A stretch of DNA of 64,000 bases. Source: Cordylochernes scorpioides. Lineage: Eukaryota > Arthropoda > Arachnida > Pseudoscorpiones > Chernetidae. Shown here piece by piece: positions 10,591 to 20,989 of this stretch; position 1 is the first letter of the stretch, and the number at the start of each line of letters is the position of its first letter. The notes beneath the pieces are model-generated. The model did not search any database. It was given only the letters and a program-made list of their open reading frames with translations, and had not been told where the DNA came from. The position numbers and the translations under genes are program-made. The DNA is taken from the NCBI GenBank assembly GCA_030710605.1, contig CP092868.1, forward strand, positions 33,680,685 to 33,744,684. Direction: 5' to 3'.

Positions 10591-11035
10591 TTAGACAAGA
10601 TCTTGGAGGTCGTGCTCATAAAGAAGTTTAAGAACTCTTCTTGGTTCTCTGTACAGGGATCCTTTGTCCTTTCCAATACAATTTAGTATATGTTGGGGAG
10701 TGGCCTCTTCGGTTTTGCACCTAGTGCATATAAGGAAGCTTTTGGCTCCCTCTTTATAGACTAGAGGGCGCAAGTGACTAGATTTCCATCTGGCCAACTG
10801 TGTCGACTTCCTTCTGTTTAGTTGGAGGGTCTGTTTTTTGGGGTTTTCTACCTGGTACCAATAATGATGGAAACTATCTCTATGGTTCCTTATCAGTTGT
10901 AGTTTTAGTTTGTTAATAGGGTCCCTTGCTGAAAGGTAGGTCTCGGAGTTCACAGCATCAGGATGTCCACAGCTGCTCCTTCCTTTGCCAATCTGTCGGC
11001 CTCCTCATTTCCAGGGACTCCCACATGTGCTATAT
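10591..11035 (-). pseudogene. LINE ORF2 C-terminus: RNase H tail plus zinc knuckle
   Basis: Upstream in the minus direction the sequence codes for HVGVPGNEEADRLAKEGA, the C-terminal RNase H signature of LINE proteins. A 2-bp insertion in GCAGCTGTGGACATC then breaks the frame. The next 120 codons (10953-10591) are open to the natural stop after DLQDLV. They carry HLRPLVYKEGAKSF and CTRCKTEEATPQHILNCIG, a zinc knuckle of the CxxC...HxxxC type. The partner at 52505-52941 lacks this frameshift but has a different one. Normally these domains follow a reverse transcriptase, which is absent. Confidence 0.8.
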
Positions 11036-11124
11036 TGTGAAAGATAAAACCATTATAAGCATGATTGTTCATTTTTCAAATAAGACAAACTTTCTACTGC
11101 CTTTACTGCGTCGATAAAAAAAAA

Positions 11125-12610
11125 ACAATGGTTGCCTGTAAAGTCGGTTTTACGGGCGAAGATTTTACGTGACAACGGTAGAATATTTATTGATATGAAT
11201 ATAATTAAATTGCACAATAGGAACAAGGAATTGAATGAAAATAAGAATTGCACAAATTTTAACTATAGAAATATATTTTGTTTACTAAAACATTGTACAT
11301 GTAAACTTAAACTTAACTAATTCCTATTTGAGTGATTTTGTTGAGGATAGGACGATGATAGGAGAAATATGAAATGAAAGGAAGTGTTTCTGCTGTAATG
11401 TGTCTTGCGAAAGTCAAGTCAATAGTTGTTCCTTTTAACGTAGTTGACTTAGAAACGTTTGATACGCAATCAAGATTATACGTATTTTTCATGAATTTAA
11501 GAAACGAGTTGTCAGGCTTTACGTTTTTGTTAAAATCACCACACAGAAGAATCGGTATACTAGAATCAACTTGCACGAACGGTGGCACGTACTGGCTGTT
11601 GTGAATGTACGGACCGAGTCCTTGCCATAGTAACATTCCAATATCCTGCATACTAGCTCCTGGATGAATATATACAGCACCGAGTATAAACTTGAAGCTA
11701 GTATTAGCGGCGAAGCAAGTAACTTCAGTCATGCACATGTCACCCTTGGTTTTAATGACACGAGTTACGTCTGTAATCGCAACTTGGAACACTTCCGCCG
11801 TAGATGTCGATGATAATTTACGATAGATTGCCACTCCACCAGCCGCGTTGGTATTTGAAAATCAAAACACTTATTCAGATCGAAGGTTCAAATTTTTGCT
11901 AAATAAATTTGAAATTAAATAAAATTTGTAATTGTAAATGATGAAGTTGAAAATTAAAACATTTACTTAAATTAGATGTTAAAATTCTTGCTCAACACAG
12001 TTTAAATAAAGTTTTCTTATATCTGCCACTTTTTCTTAATATTTGTAATTTTAAAGAATCAATTCGAAAATCAAAACATTTATTCAGATCGAAGGTTCAA
12101 ATTTTTGCTAAATAAATTTGAAACTATTTAAAATTTGTAAAATAATAATTAATTAATTAATTAATTTTAAACTAATAATTTACTTAACACTATCAACATT
12201 TATCAATAGTATGACATAACCTATAAACTCAGTTTCTCAACTTTTGTGTCAATCTAACAATTAATCAATCAATCATAGTTTACGATAATGAAATATCAGT
12301 GTACAATTATTTACCTTTATTGTTGTAAATGACGAATCTAAGCACTCCACATTTTCACTACAGACACAGCTGACGATACTTTAACCACACGTGTGAACTT
12401 GTATTATGACGCTTTCTTGTTTTTCCAACGCCAAGAACGTTCGAGAAAGACAAAGACAGAGACAAGCATGCGCCGATTCAATGCGCCTAATTCTCTAGCG
12501 CTGCGCGCGCAGCACTCTCGTTCGGTGACTCATCGTAACGTTACCGGGCGTTACACTTTTTCATAAGTGACTCCCAGCCGCAACCTAATTTAAGACGTTG
12601 TCACGTCAAA
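11125..12610 (-). mobile_element. EEP-bearing element remnant, probably Helentron-like
   Basis: This block lies only in contig A; C passes directly from the LINE 5' region to other sequence. ACGTGACAAC near 11167 and GTTGTCACGT near 12597 are inverted motifs close to its ends. A roughly 65-bp stretch (CAGATCGAAGGTTCAAATTT) is directly repeated at about 11858-11925 and 12065-12130. The outer part (12470-12570) is locally GC-rich, with GCGCTGCGCGCGCAGC and a GTAACGTTAC palindrome. Helentrons are rolling-circle elements that can carry an EEP domain after the helicase. No Rep or helicase is present here, so the assignment is tentative. Confidence 0.4.
11313..11834 (-). pseudogene. Endonuclease/exonuclease/phosphatase (EEP) domain, C-terminal fragment
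   Basis: 173 codons are open to a stop at 11313. Motifs, counted from the first codon used: GAVYIHPGA (52-60), CGDFN (98-102, with catalytic Asp and Asn), GTTIDLTF (135-142) and YFSYHRPI (156-163, with the terminal catalytic His in the S-x-H position). These are the conserved blocks of transposon EEP endonucleases. The N-terminal catalytic Glu region is missing. The first codon is GTG within an open stretch that begins after a TGA about 30 bp upstream, so no true start can be assigned. I recall this YFSYHRPI style from PIF1-type Helitron proteins of arthropods. A CR1-like LINE endonuclease is the alternative. Confidence 0.65.
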
Positions 12611-12619
12611 AAAAAAAAA

Positions 12620-12706
12620 AGAATCATACGCTTCAAAAATAGAGGCAATTTTGTTCACATTTGGTTATATAGTGTGTCTTCAATAAAGGTCACTGTGTAT
12701 CAAATA
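12620..12706 (+). mobile_element. MITE-E internal part leading into the 76-bp array
   Basis: Contains the family text AATTTTGTTCACATTTGG and TCTTCAATAAAGGTCACTGT, ending TCAAATA directly before the first array unit. The family's outer CTCATGGACAAAACT terminus is missing and is replaced by an A-run. Confidence 0.7.
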
Positions 12707-14157
12707 TCTTTCAGCGTTATTGTCTGAATACCGATATACATGCTAAAAGGTACAACTTCCTTAAGTTTTGTCTATGAGTATATCTTTCAGAGTTATTGTC
12801 TGAATACCGATATACATGCTAAAAGGTACAACTTCCTTAAGTTTTGTCTATGAGTGTATCTTTCAGAGTTATTGTCTGAATACCGATATACATGCTAAAA
12901 GGTACAACTTCCTTAAGTTTTGTCTATGAGTGTATCTTTCAGAGTTATTGTCTGAATACCGATATACATGGTAAAAGGTACAACTTCCTTAAGTTTTGTC
13001 CATGAGTGTATCTTTCAGAGTTATTGTCTGAATACCGATATACATGGTAAAAGGTACAACTTCCTTAAGTTTTGTCCATGAGTGTATCTTTCAGAGTTAT
13101 TGTCTGAATACCGATATACATGCTAAAAGGTACAACTTCCTTAAGTTTTGTCTATGAGTGTATCTTTCAGAGTTATTGTCTGAATACCGATATACATGGT
13201 AAAAGGTACAACTTCCTTAAGTTTTGTCCATGAGTGTATCTTTCAGAGTTATTGTCTGAATACCGATATACATGCTAAAAGGTACAACTTCCTTAAGTTT
13301 TGTCCATGAGTGTATCTTTCAGAGTTATTGTCTGAATACCGATATACATGCTAAAAGATACAACTTCCTTAAGTTTTGTCCATGAGTGTATCTTTCAGAG
13401 TTATTGTCTGAATACCGATATACATGGTAAAAGGTACAACTTCCTTAAGTTTTGTCCATGAGTGTATCTTTCAGAGTTATTGTCTGAATACCGATATACA
13501 TGCTAAAAGGTACAACTTCCTTAAGTTTTGTCCATGAGTGTATCTTTCAGAGTTATTGTCTGAATACCGATATACATGCTAAAAGGTACAACTTCCTTAA
13601 GTTTTGTCCATGAGTGTATCTTTCAGAGTTATTGTCTGAATACCGATATACATGGTAACAGGTACAACTTCCTTAAGTTTTGTCCATGAGTGTATCTTTC
13701 AGAGTTATTGTCTGAATACCGATATACATGGTAAAAGGTACAACTTCCTTAAGTTTTGTCCTTGAGTGTATCTTTCAGAGTTATTGTCTGAATACCGATA
13801 TACATGCTAAAAGGTACAACTTCCTTAAGTTTTGTCCATGAGTGTATCTTTCAGAGTTATTGTCTGAATCCCGATATACATGCTAAAAGGTACAACTTCC
13901 TTAAGTTTTGTCCATGAGTGTATCTTTCAGCGTTATTGTCTGAATACCGATATACATGCTAAAAGGTACAACTTCCTTAAGTTTTGTCCATGAGTGTATC
14001 TTTCAGAATTATTGTCTGAATACCGATATACATGGTAAAAGGTACAACTTCCTTAAGTTTTGTCCATGAGTGTATCTTTCATAGTTATTGTCTGAATACC
14101 GATATACATGCTAAAAGGTACAACTTCCTTAAGTTTTGTCCATGAGTGTATCTTTCA
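12707..14157 (+). repeat. 76-bp tandem array, 19 units, from the MITE-E 3' module
   Basis: 19 consecutive units span 12707-14150 (1444 bp = 19 x 76, no net indel), then a partial TCTTTCA. Each unit begins TCTTTCAGAGTTATTGTCTG, includes ACCGATATACATG and ends CTTAAGTTTTGTCCATGAGT with GTA. The last 25 bases are the terminal inverted repeat of MITE-E, so each unit contains a transposon end. Units differ by few substitutions (TGCTAAAAG or TGGTAAAAG; GTCTATGAG, GTCCATGAG or GTCCTTGAG). The array is absent at the matching site in contig C (about 52115). Confidence 0.95.
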
Positions 14158-14375
14158 TGTAGTACAGCCTGCTCCACGCTGACAAGGTCCAACAGCTCGA
14201 AACGCGTTCGTGAATGACTTTTCTTGATTTATCAAGAAAATGGGTTGGCCAAATATCAGGGAACAGGCTAAATCAATGTTTAGTTGATTTCTGTTCCACT
14301 AGATGGCGCTCTGCCATCTAGAAAGCACATGTGCTAGTGGTCAGGATATGCCTTCTTTGTTTTTCGAATATATTA
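14158..14375 (+). repeat. Interspersed repeat family R4
   Basis: Contains GAAACGCGTTCGTGAATGAC, TTATCAAGAAAATGGGTTGG and CCACTAGATGGCGCTCTGCC. It is related to 20990-21165 and, inverted, 51915-52115. No coding or tRNA-like signal. Confidence 0.7.
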
Positions 14376-14764
14376 TTATATTTTGACGGGAGAGGAGACC
14401 CTTGTCTCTTTATTAGCTTTATGTTTATATTTTTTGATTCCCAAAAAAATGTAAATCGCTTTGTTATTGGGATAATTTGCATAGAAGGCTTTGAATAGCC
14501 TTAGACGACTTTAATCTAACCCCGTATATATATATTTGGATGTGTTTGTGTGTTTGCTTTACGCTTCAAGGATAAATTTCAAATCAATTTGGATTTCGGC
14601 AGAGTGAATTTCTTATTTTTAACGAATTTTATTCAAAAATATTTGCTTGGATAATTCGAAATGATTAACAAGTTAAACTACAGCTACCTAGAGAAGTAAT
14701 ATATATTGATGCCTCTATGGTCTTATTTGAGAAGATTAAAAACATCCATTGTGCGAGACATTCC

Positions 14765-15330
14765 TATAGCAATTTATATAGGGATTTATAAGGATACAAG
14801 GATTTAGGGATATATAGAGAGATATAGGGATATATATATAAGGATACAAGGATTTAGGGATATATAGACAGATATAGGGATTTAGCTATATATAGGGATA
14901 TAGGGATTTAGGGATATATAGATATTTAGGCATATATATGGATATAGGGATTTAGCGATATATATTCGGATATAGGGATCTAGGATATAGAAATTTAGGG
15001 ATATATATATTAATATATATATAGATTTAGTGATTTATAGGGATTTAGGATATAGGAATTTAGGGATATAAAGATATTTAGGCATATATATGGATATAGG
15101 GATTTAGCGATATATATTCGGATATAGGGATTTAGGAAATAGAAATTTAGGGATATATAGATATATATAGATTTAGGGATATAGGGATTTAGGATATAGG
15201 AGTTTAGGGATATAGGAATTTAGGGATATATATAGATATTCAGGGATATATAGAGATTTAGGGATATAGGAATTTAGGGATATATATAGATATTCAGGGA
15301 TATATAGAGATTTAGGGATATAGGGGTAAA
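14765..15330 (+). repeat. Degenerate TATAGGGATTTAGGGA array
   Basis: About 560 bp built from short GGGATATA and GGGATTTA blocks, with longer duplicated sub-blocks (for example near 15213 and 15267). TTTAGGGA resembles a plant-type telomere word, but spacing is irregular and there is no uniform heptamer. The partner on the other strand is at 51035-51545. Confidence 0.85.
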
Positions 15331-16340
15331 TAACAATAAAATACGATATATAATACTTAGAGTTAATATTCGTATAAAACGTCTTCAATTAATAGTTTTT
15401 TTTCCGCTGAGAAAACAAAAGTTCAATTAAAAATTGCATAAAATAAATTAGTAAAAAAAGTCAAACTCACATTTTGTTTGAATTAATTCTGTGATTACGA
15501 TATCTAGAAGGATTTTTATTGATTTCCCATGTGGCGGGCTTATATAAATCTGTGAATATTTCAGAGATTTAATCGGTATCTTTGCTAATTCAGCATCCTC
15601 ATTGTTGCCAACTTGCAAACATACTGCCTTATAATTCGATTATGTATTTAAACAGCTACCCTATGCAAATATGTATTCTGTTATCTCCAGCTAATTAATG
15701 TAGAGAGAGCTATTGTTAGTTAGGGAACAAAGAGGTGGGGAACAAACTTTGGAATTTGACAATATTTCTAAAGGATTAGCGAAGACCCCCACAAAGATAT
15801 TTTGCTTGGTTATCATAAATGGATCGATAAATTTGTAAAGACATATGGAAATTTGCCATCAAATATGAAAAGGTTGGCAATTTTAACTATCTTTTTGTTT
15901 TATTTGGCCATAATACATTTCGCCATCTGTGAAATATTCTGCTTTATCATCATCATTGTTATTATCTTTTCGTCTGCTTCTTTTATAAATATCATTCATA
16001 TTGTAAGAATTTTATGTAAGAAGATATAGTTTGTGTAGTTATACTAATATATAGCCATATTTTCTAAAATTTTGATACACTTGTATGTGTGCAAATATCC
16101 CCTTAAATAAATATTCACAGTTAGACGTTATTTTTCTATTCATCCTACCTTCTAGAAATGTATTCATCAACCATTTCCTCTTAACATGTGTATTATCACA
16201 TTTCTCTTTCTTTTTCTGGTGATCATTTTAATTTGAAAAGTAGATGGTCAAAAATTTTGTAAATGTCGCATAAAGGTTGTAAGTAACAAATTATAATAGT
16301 TTCTTAAATATGGCTAATATATATAAATTATATCTTCTCC
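15330..16340. other. No gene recognised
   Basis: AT-rich sequence matched by 50040-51030 inverted. The 75-codon open frame at 15802-16029 is hydrophobic and low in complexity and is not kept intact in the partner, so I do not call it a gene. Confidence 0.55.
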
Positions 16341-16928
16341 AAAACGTTTGGTCTACCTTGCGATTTCTTCTATCTGCTTATTTTGTTGCTTCAATGATTA
16401 CAATTACAATTATTTTATTTCCAAAGCGCTATATCCCGCAAGGGATACTTGCGCCAAACAAGGAGAAAAGTTTATGTAAATAAGTTATTTACATTATTCA
16501 ACGCATGAAAACATTAGAGATCCAGATTTTGTAGAAAGTTTAGAATGTATTTACAAAATGAATTGAACTTTAAATATGATTTTTTATCGGAAATCAAATC
16601 GTTAAGTTCACAAACAACTAGTTCATTCTTCATTTTATAATCTTGAAATGCTGGGCAATCGATCAGTAGATGTCTTGAGGTTTGTTCCTCAATACCACAA
16701 AAGCAACTTGAATCCTCCACTGCCTTTATTCTATTTTAAAAACTTTTGAAATTTTCGTGGTTTGTAACAAAATGATCTTTTTCTTAGTTGTTTATTTTCT
16801 TTTTGACAATTCTGTTACCTTACTATACTACAATATGAATTATTGTTATTAATTTCACGTGCAATTATCCAGATTGGATATAGCGTGTCTTATTTGCAAC
16901 TGGTAATAAATAAATAAAACGTTTGGTC
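16341..16928. mobile_element. Composite LINE insertion, 562 bp, with 13-bp target duplication
   Basis: AAAACGTTTGGTC occurs at 16341-16353 and again at 16916-16928, bracketing 16354-16915. Contig C at about 50018-50032 has a single copy (CTAAACGTTTGTTC in reverse complement) and no insert. The minus-strand half ends in a LINE 3' UTR (GCGGGATATAGCGCTTTGG, AAATAAAATAATTGTAATTG). The plus-strand half ends GGATATAGCGTGTC then AATAAATAAATAAA. The insertion is therefore two related LINE 3' ends arranged tail-outwards. Confidence 0.8.
16514..16720 (-). pseudogene. LINE ORF2 C-terminal zinc-knuckle fragment
   Basis: 68 codons to the natural stop. CFCGIEEQTSRHLLIDCPAF (residues 6-25) is a knuckle with C-x-C and HxxxxC spacing. 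The tail KKSYLKFNSFCKYILNFL matches the short frame at 18010-18100 (DSYLKFRKFCKYIYDFL), so both come from one LINE family. The knuckle frame opens 5' of the inversion point inside the composite insertion. The reverse transcriptase is absent. Confidence 0.7.
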
Positions 16929-17224
16929 AGAGATTAGAAATATTAGAACACAAATCCCTCAAATGCCTTGAAGATAGATAAGAGATAATGTTAGAGATGG
17001 AATCAAATAGAATTTACTTGAATTTTTCCAAGTCGAAAAGCCTACGATAATTTTATTAGGTTTAAAACATATTTACATATTGTCAGACTATGCGATATGC
17101 ACACTCTGCCAAGGTCAAATCGTCTTGCATATATTCAGACCAAACATACATTCCCTTTGGCATGTCAAAACACATACCTGGGTCTTTATCATAGGTCAAA
17201 ACCTTCCCCTATGAAATAAGAATA

Positions 17225-17405
17225 AGTCTTTTTTTTCACACACACAAAGCTTTATTAAGACCACCGGTCTTATACAGATTCACAACAGGAAGAAATAATA
17301 GATGGAGCTCCTATACTCCAGGCAGCGCAGCACCCAACAACAGCCTCCTGGTCCGACACATGTCTAATGGCCACACGTTCCTTTGTGCATACGTCATGGC
17401 ATAAG
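17225..17405 (-). mobile_element. LINE 3' end with TG-rich tail
   Basis: On the minus strand a hairpin AAGACCGGTGGTCTT is followed by AATAAAGCTTTGTGTGTGTG. This is another form of the hairpin, AATAAAGC and repeat-tail architecture. The upstream text (CATGACGTATGCACAAAGGA) is present once here but twice in contig C (49310 and 49545). Confidence 0.6.
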
Positions 17406-17506
17406 TCAATATAAATAGATCACATTGAATAAAAATATCAGACCTCCAGGGAAAAGTATCTTTCTAAAAACCTTTTTAATCTCTAGCTTTTGGGCACGAA
17501 CGCCCT

Positions 17507-18350
17507 TCTACAGGAGAAAACATGGTATAATGATTCGCCAATAAAAAATATGTTGCAAGTATCAGGATAGAGATATATTACCAAGTTTTTAGATTTTATG
17601 AAGAGTAAAAAGATACGGTATGAAGGCTAGAGTAATCCGAACATTTTTTGTGTTCGTCAATATTGGGCGGTTTCAGAGTGTTCCTCTTAAGTGTTGCTCG
17701 AAATAAAATGATCCCCTGACCGATAATCTGTGCGGTTGATGGCAAGCATCCGTTGGATGTTCCCTCCCATCATCAATTTCTCTCTTTTTATTGCCAGCTC
17801 TTCTCAATGAATCCTTGTGTGGGGATAGCTAATATTTGGCAGTCTCCCGTGGAAATCTTCGAGTGTATAAGCTGAATTTTACAATTTGAAATTCGTTACT
17901 AATCATGGAAACTTCGGAGACTTTCTGTTTCGAATAGGAGCTATAGACAATTTAAACAATTTTATTGATTCTTCTTATCAATTTTTACAAAGGTGGAAAA
18001 AAATGTCTCTTTGTGTTTATAAACAGTAAGGATTCATACTTAAAATTTAGAAAATTCTGTAAATATATCTATGATTTTCTCTCTTGGTTAAAAAAAAACG
18101 TAATTGCTAAACTATGTATTTGTATTTTTTCATTGCTTGTTTCTAGGTAAGATGTAAATTCAAGCATGATTTTAATGTCCTTTTTATTTATTCTTTAAAC
18201 TCTACTCAAACCATTTAATTATTCAATTGTTTATGTAAGATAGTAATTTAGTGTTGTTTCTTGACGCAAGCATCTCATGTGGGGATATCGCATCTGATTT
18301 GATGATAACAAGCTACGATAGAATTTTTTTTCTCTAGGGACGCCGTTGAT
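17507..18350. other. Region without a partner; short LINE remnant only
   Basis: Beyond 17507 the match to contig C stops at its gap. The only recognisable item is a frame near 18010-18100 coding DSYLKFRKFCKYIYDFL, the C-terminal tail of the LINE at 16514. The rest shows no gene signal. Confidence 0.5.
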
Positions 18351-18357
18351 TGCAATA

Positions 18358-18529
18358 CAATAGAACCTCTCTTTAAAGGACACCTAAATGCAAAGAAAAC
18401 GTGTACTTAGGGAGAAGTGTCCTCTTATCTGAGAGTAAATGAATAGTAAAAGTTTTAAATTTGGTGAGGAAAACTGTCCTTTATATAGAGGTGTCTCTAG
18501 CGGGGTGTCCTCTCATGGAGGTTCTACTG
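18358..18529 (+). mobile_element. MITE-B, pogo/Tigger-like termini
   Basis: Starts CAATAGAACCTCTCTTTAAA and ends CTCATGGAGGTTCTACTG, flanked by TA. GGACACC and GGTGTCC blocks are mirrored inside. The CAGTAGAACCTC-type end is typical of the Tigger branch of pogo elements. No transposase. A second full copy is at 32575-32733 and truncated ends are at 24107 and 40120. Confidence 0.82.
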
Positions 18530-18874
18530 TATTATCTTCACGCTTATACGATTCCGGACAATTGGCGACTTTAGTAGCTTCAGGAATCTGGTTTACGCAC
18601 AGAACAACAACTATATTAAATTATATTTCCAGGAAGAAAAGGTCCATGTACTCACAGGATGTAATAATTTCTCCGGTTTACAATTCAAAGAAGAACTCTG
18701 TGAGCTAGAGAAATTATATTAATGTACTTCAATAAAATAGGAAACATAGTACAAATATGAAGGTGTAAGAAATGATAAAAAATATATTTATAGTATAAAC
18801 AGATAGAGCGCTAAGTGAAACGATAGTACAAAAGTGAAATTGTTGTTGTTGTTTCTTATCCCCTCGTGTAAAGA

Positions 18875-19030
18875 TTACACGAATTCCATGAGTCCATGCT
18901 CCTTGAGCTGTTTTATGATGAGCAGCAGCCTCTCCCAAAGGTCCTGTTTAGTGCATCTAATGCAAGCCAAAATGTGTTCTGGAGCTGCAGGTGCCAAGCT
19001 ACATTTTGGGCAAGTGGGGTAGATTTTGTT
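18875..19030 (-). pseudogene. LINE ORF2 C-terminus, zinc knuckle, natural stop
   Basis: The minus strand codes KIYPTCPKCSLAPAAPEHIL, then ACIRCTKQDLWERLLLIIKQ, ending GLMEFV and a TAA at 18875. CPKC...EHILAC is the knuckle. The segment after it (DLW..LL.I...L.EHGLMEFV) matches the usual end of jockey-like LINEs of arthropods. It is followed by ATAAGAAACAACAACAACAA, a CAA tail without a full AATAAA. Upstream coding is lost. Confidence 0.75.
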
Positions 19031-19210
19031 ATTATTTTCTATCTTCAATGGCTTGAGATGGCCTGTTCTAAATCTTGTTGTTTGGTGTGTCTATTGCTGA
19101 TGTTCGGAGCTCCTCCTGGGTTCACTCCACTGTACCAAGTTCTTGTGAAATTGTATTGAGATAAGGTGGAAAAATTAAGAAAATTTAAGAAAAAAACTTG
19201 TCGTTAAGGG

Positions 19211-19413
19211 ACCATACCTTAAGGTGAAACCTGTCATAAACGGACCATACCTTAAGATGAAACCTATCATAAACGGACCATACCTTAAGGTGAAACCTGT
19301 CATAAACAGACCATACCTTAAGGTGAAACCTGTCATAAACAGACCATACCTTAAGGTGAAACCTGTCATAAACGGACCATACCTTAAGGTGAAACCTGTC
19401 ATAAACGGACCAT
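19211..19413 (+). repeat. 33-bp tandem array, about 6 copies
   Basis: Unit ACCATACCTTAAGGTGAAAC then CTGTCATAAACGG. The centre CACCTTAAGGTG-like text is palindromic. Because 33 is divisible by 3 and the unit lacks stops, open frames appear on both strands (repeating KPVINGPYLKV or YDRFHLKVWSV). I regard these as by-products. Confidence 0.9.
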
Positions 19414-19510
19414 GCTTTAATATATCGGTATAAAAACAAAACAGCCTAATGTAATATTACAGCAGTATGGTAGATTAAACTGGCGAAACCACTGGGAGGG
19501 TTCACAACTG

Positions 19511-19810
19511 ATGAGCCAGGCCCTTCCATTAATTTATCACTGCAGCAAGAGCACTTGTGGAAACGAAAGACAAACCCCTGAACAGCTTCTGATAAACTGT
19601 CCATTAACTTCTGATCTAAGGGAAGAAAACCAACTCTACCTGACTAATACAAAACAGGTTGTTTACAATAAAGACCAATACATAAGTTTGATAGATTCTG
19701 CAGGATGTATATTTCAAGGCGAAAGTGTTGACAGTACATATTTCAAGCTACTATTTCTAATTGCTATATGCAAAATTTGTCATCGAACGTTTAATTTTCA
19801 TGATTCCTAA
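19511..19810 (+). pseudogene. LINE ORF2 C-terminal fragment with zinc knuckle
   Basis: 99 codons to a stop at 19810. HCSKSTCGNERQTPEQLLIN with a following C (residues 10-30) forms a degenerate knuckle, Q replacing the usual His. The rest (KLLFLIAICKICHRTFNF) is a typical non-conserved tail. The 3' UTR runs through TTGTGGATATGGCGTGTC to AATAAATAAAG at about 19910, the same 3' UTR type as the plus half of the composite insertion at 16354. The ATG at the left is not a true start. Confidence 0.65.
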
Positions 19811-20564
19811 TGTTCAATTATGTTAATTGTATATAATTTAAGATATAAACGCAATTATCCTAATTGTGGATATGGCGTGTCTCTCCCAACTGTTAAATAA
19901 ATAAAGAGCAGTAAAAAAAAATGTTTTATTTCGAAAAAAGCATACGCATCAAAAATAATTTAAATTTCTTATATATAATTTAGAGTCTACCATATTTGGT
20001 AATTTAAAATGTTCCTTTGTTATATTAAATTGGTCAACAATTCTTTTTCTTTTTTTAATCCCCCAATGGTTAAAGATAAATTTTGAGAGAGGATAAAATA
20101 ATTAAAAGAGTAAAAAAAAAGGACAACGCGCGCTATAAAGTCGAGAAATAAAGTTAATTAAAACTCCCATATTGACTTAATTAAAGAGACGGTGATTACT
20201 GGTGTGGCAGGAATCCAAATAGGAGCTAATTACCCGTATGCAAATTTCGAACATGGCAATGATACGACACAGCGCTAATGAGAGAACACGACACGTCATA
20301 TTTGGAGACTTTAGACTACCTTAACTTCCTCTATTATGGTATTGTGCCCTTCTTCCTGCGACATCTATAGAGGTAGCAAGAAATACATGGTCATACATAA
20401 GGATTCATCCTTAATTCTAAAGTAGATGTATATATAAGGATTGAATTCGCTCTGTCATTAGGAAATCCTGATGGATTAAGCAATGTTTGCAAATTTCTAT
20501 AAGCAATTAACTCTTTTCTGAGATATATATAGGAATGATAATTTGCATATATATATGTGTGTGT

Positions 20565-20595
20565 GAAATATATATATATATATATATATATAATA
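20565..20595 (+). repeat. TA microsatellite
   Basis: A perfect (TA)n tract of about 28 bp directly upstream of an R1 family copy. Confidence 0.9.
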
Positions 20596-20634
20596 TAAAA
20601 AATGAGATTTTCTGCGTGATTTTGATTGTCTCGA

Positions 20635-20950
20635 AGATTATGCTATGGTAATGCAGTTGTGGTTAAAATCTTGAAAGTATAATAAAAATAGTAAAGATCA
20701 AAAATATAGATTTAATTGAGCTTATGGAATATAGAAAAACATAATTTGATAAAAGTACTGCCTGGCTTAAGGCGTAAGAATAAAAAAAATGAAAAACTTA
20801 TTTACATAATGTACAAAAGATTTGAGCGGGCCATCGGGAAACAACAACAATGAGTTTTTATAGGGGAAGCGTGACCTCTGGCGGTCGATTTAGCAGAGTA
20901 TTTGAATCTATGAAATATAATTTTTTGAATAAAATATATATTTTTAATGT
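20635..20950 (+). repeat. Interspersed repeat family R1
   Basis: The best preserved copy: TTATGCTATGGTAATGCAGT, TACTGCCTGGCTTAAGGCG, GGGAAACAACAACAATGAG and CTCTGGCGGTCGATTTAGC in order. Short TA tracts flank it. Confidence 0.78.
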
Positions 20951-20989
20951 AACATATATATATATATATGCGTGAAAAATATATAAAAA

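Larger units (their letters stand above)
1..17507 (+). repeat. Copy 1 of a long duplicated block (inverted partner at 49200-64000)
   Basis: Position 361 pairs with 64000 and position 17507 with 49200 in reverse complement, and landmarks between them keep the same order: the MITE at 982, the 52-bp array at 2757, the tRNA-like head at 5450, the SINE head at 9784, the LINE end at 10591 and the TATAGGG array at 14765. In about 220 nt at the outer end I counted 4 mismatches. Large indels separate the copies: the EEP and 76-bp block (about 11125-14157), the LINE insertion 16354-16915 and the MITE at 8395 are here only. Positions 1-360 must pair with sequence beyond the window. Confidence 0.93.

Noticed and set aside
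12707..14157. CRISPR array
   Set aside because: The 76-bp units abut with no unique spacers, the context is eukaryotic transposons, and the unit contains a MITE end.
14765..15330. Telomere or interstitial telomere
   Set aside because: No regular heptamer or hexamer. Words are irregular and embedded in TA-rich sequence.
15173..15388. 71-codon minus-strand frame with YIPKSLYIPEYLYISLNS repeats
   Set aside because: A reading of the TATAGGGATTTA array. No start context and no partner conservation beyond the repeat.
19175..19439. Open frames on both strands with 11-residue repeats
   Set aside because: Generated by a stop-free 33-bp tandem repeat. Equally open on both strands.
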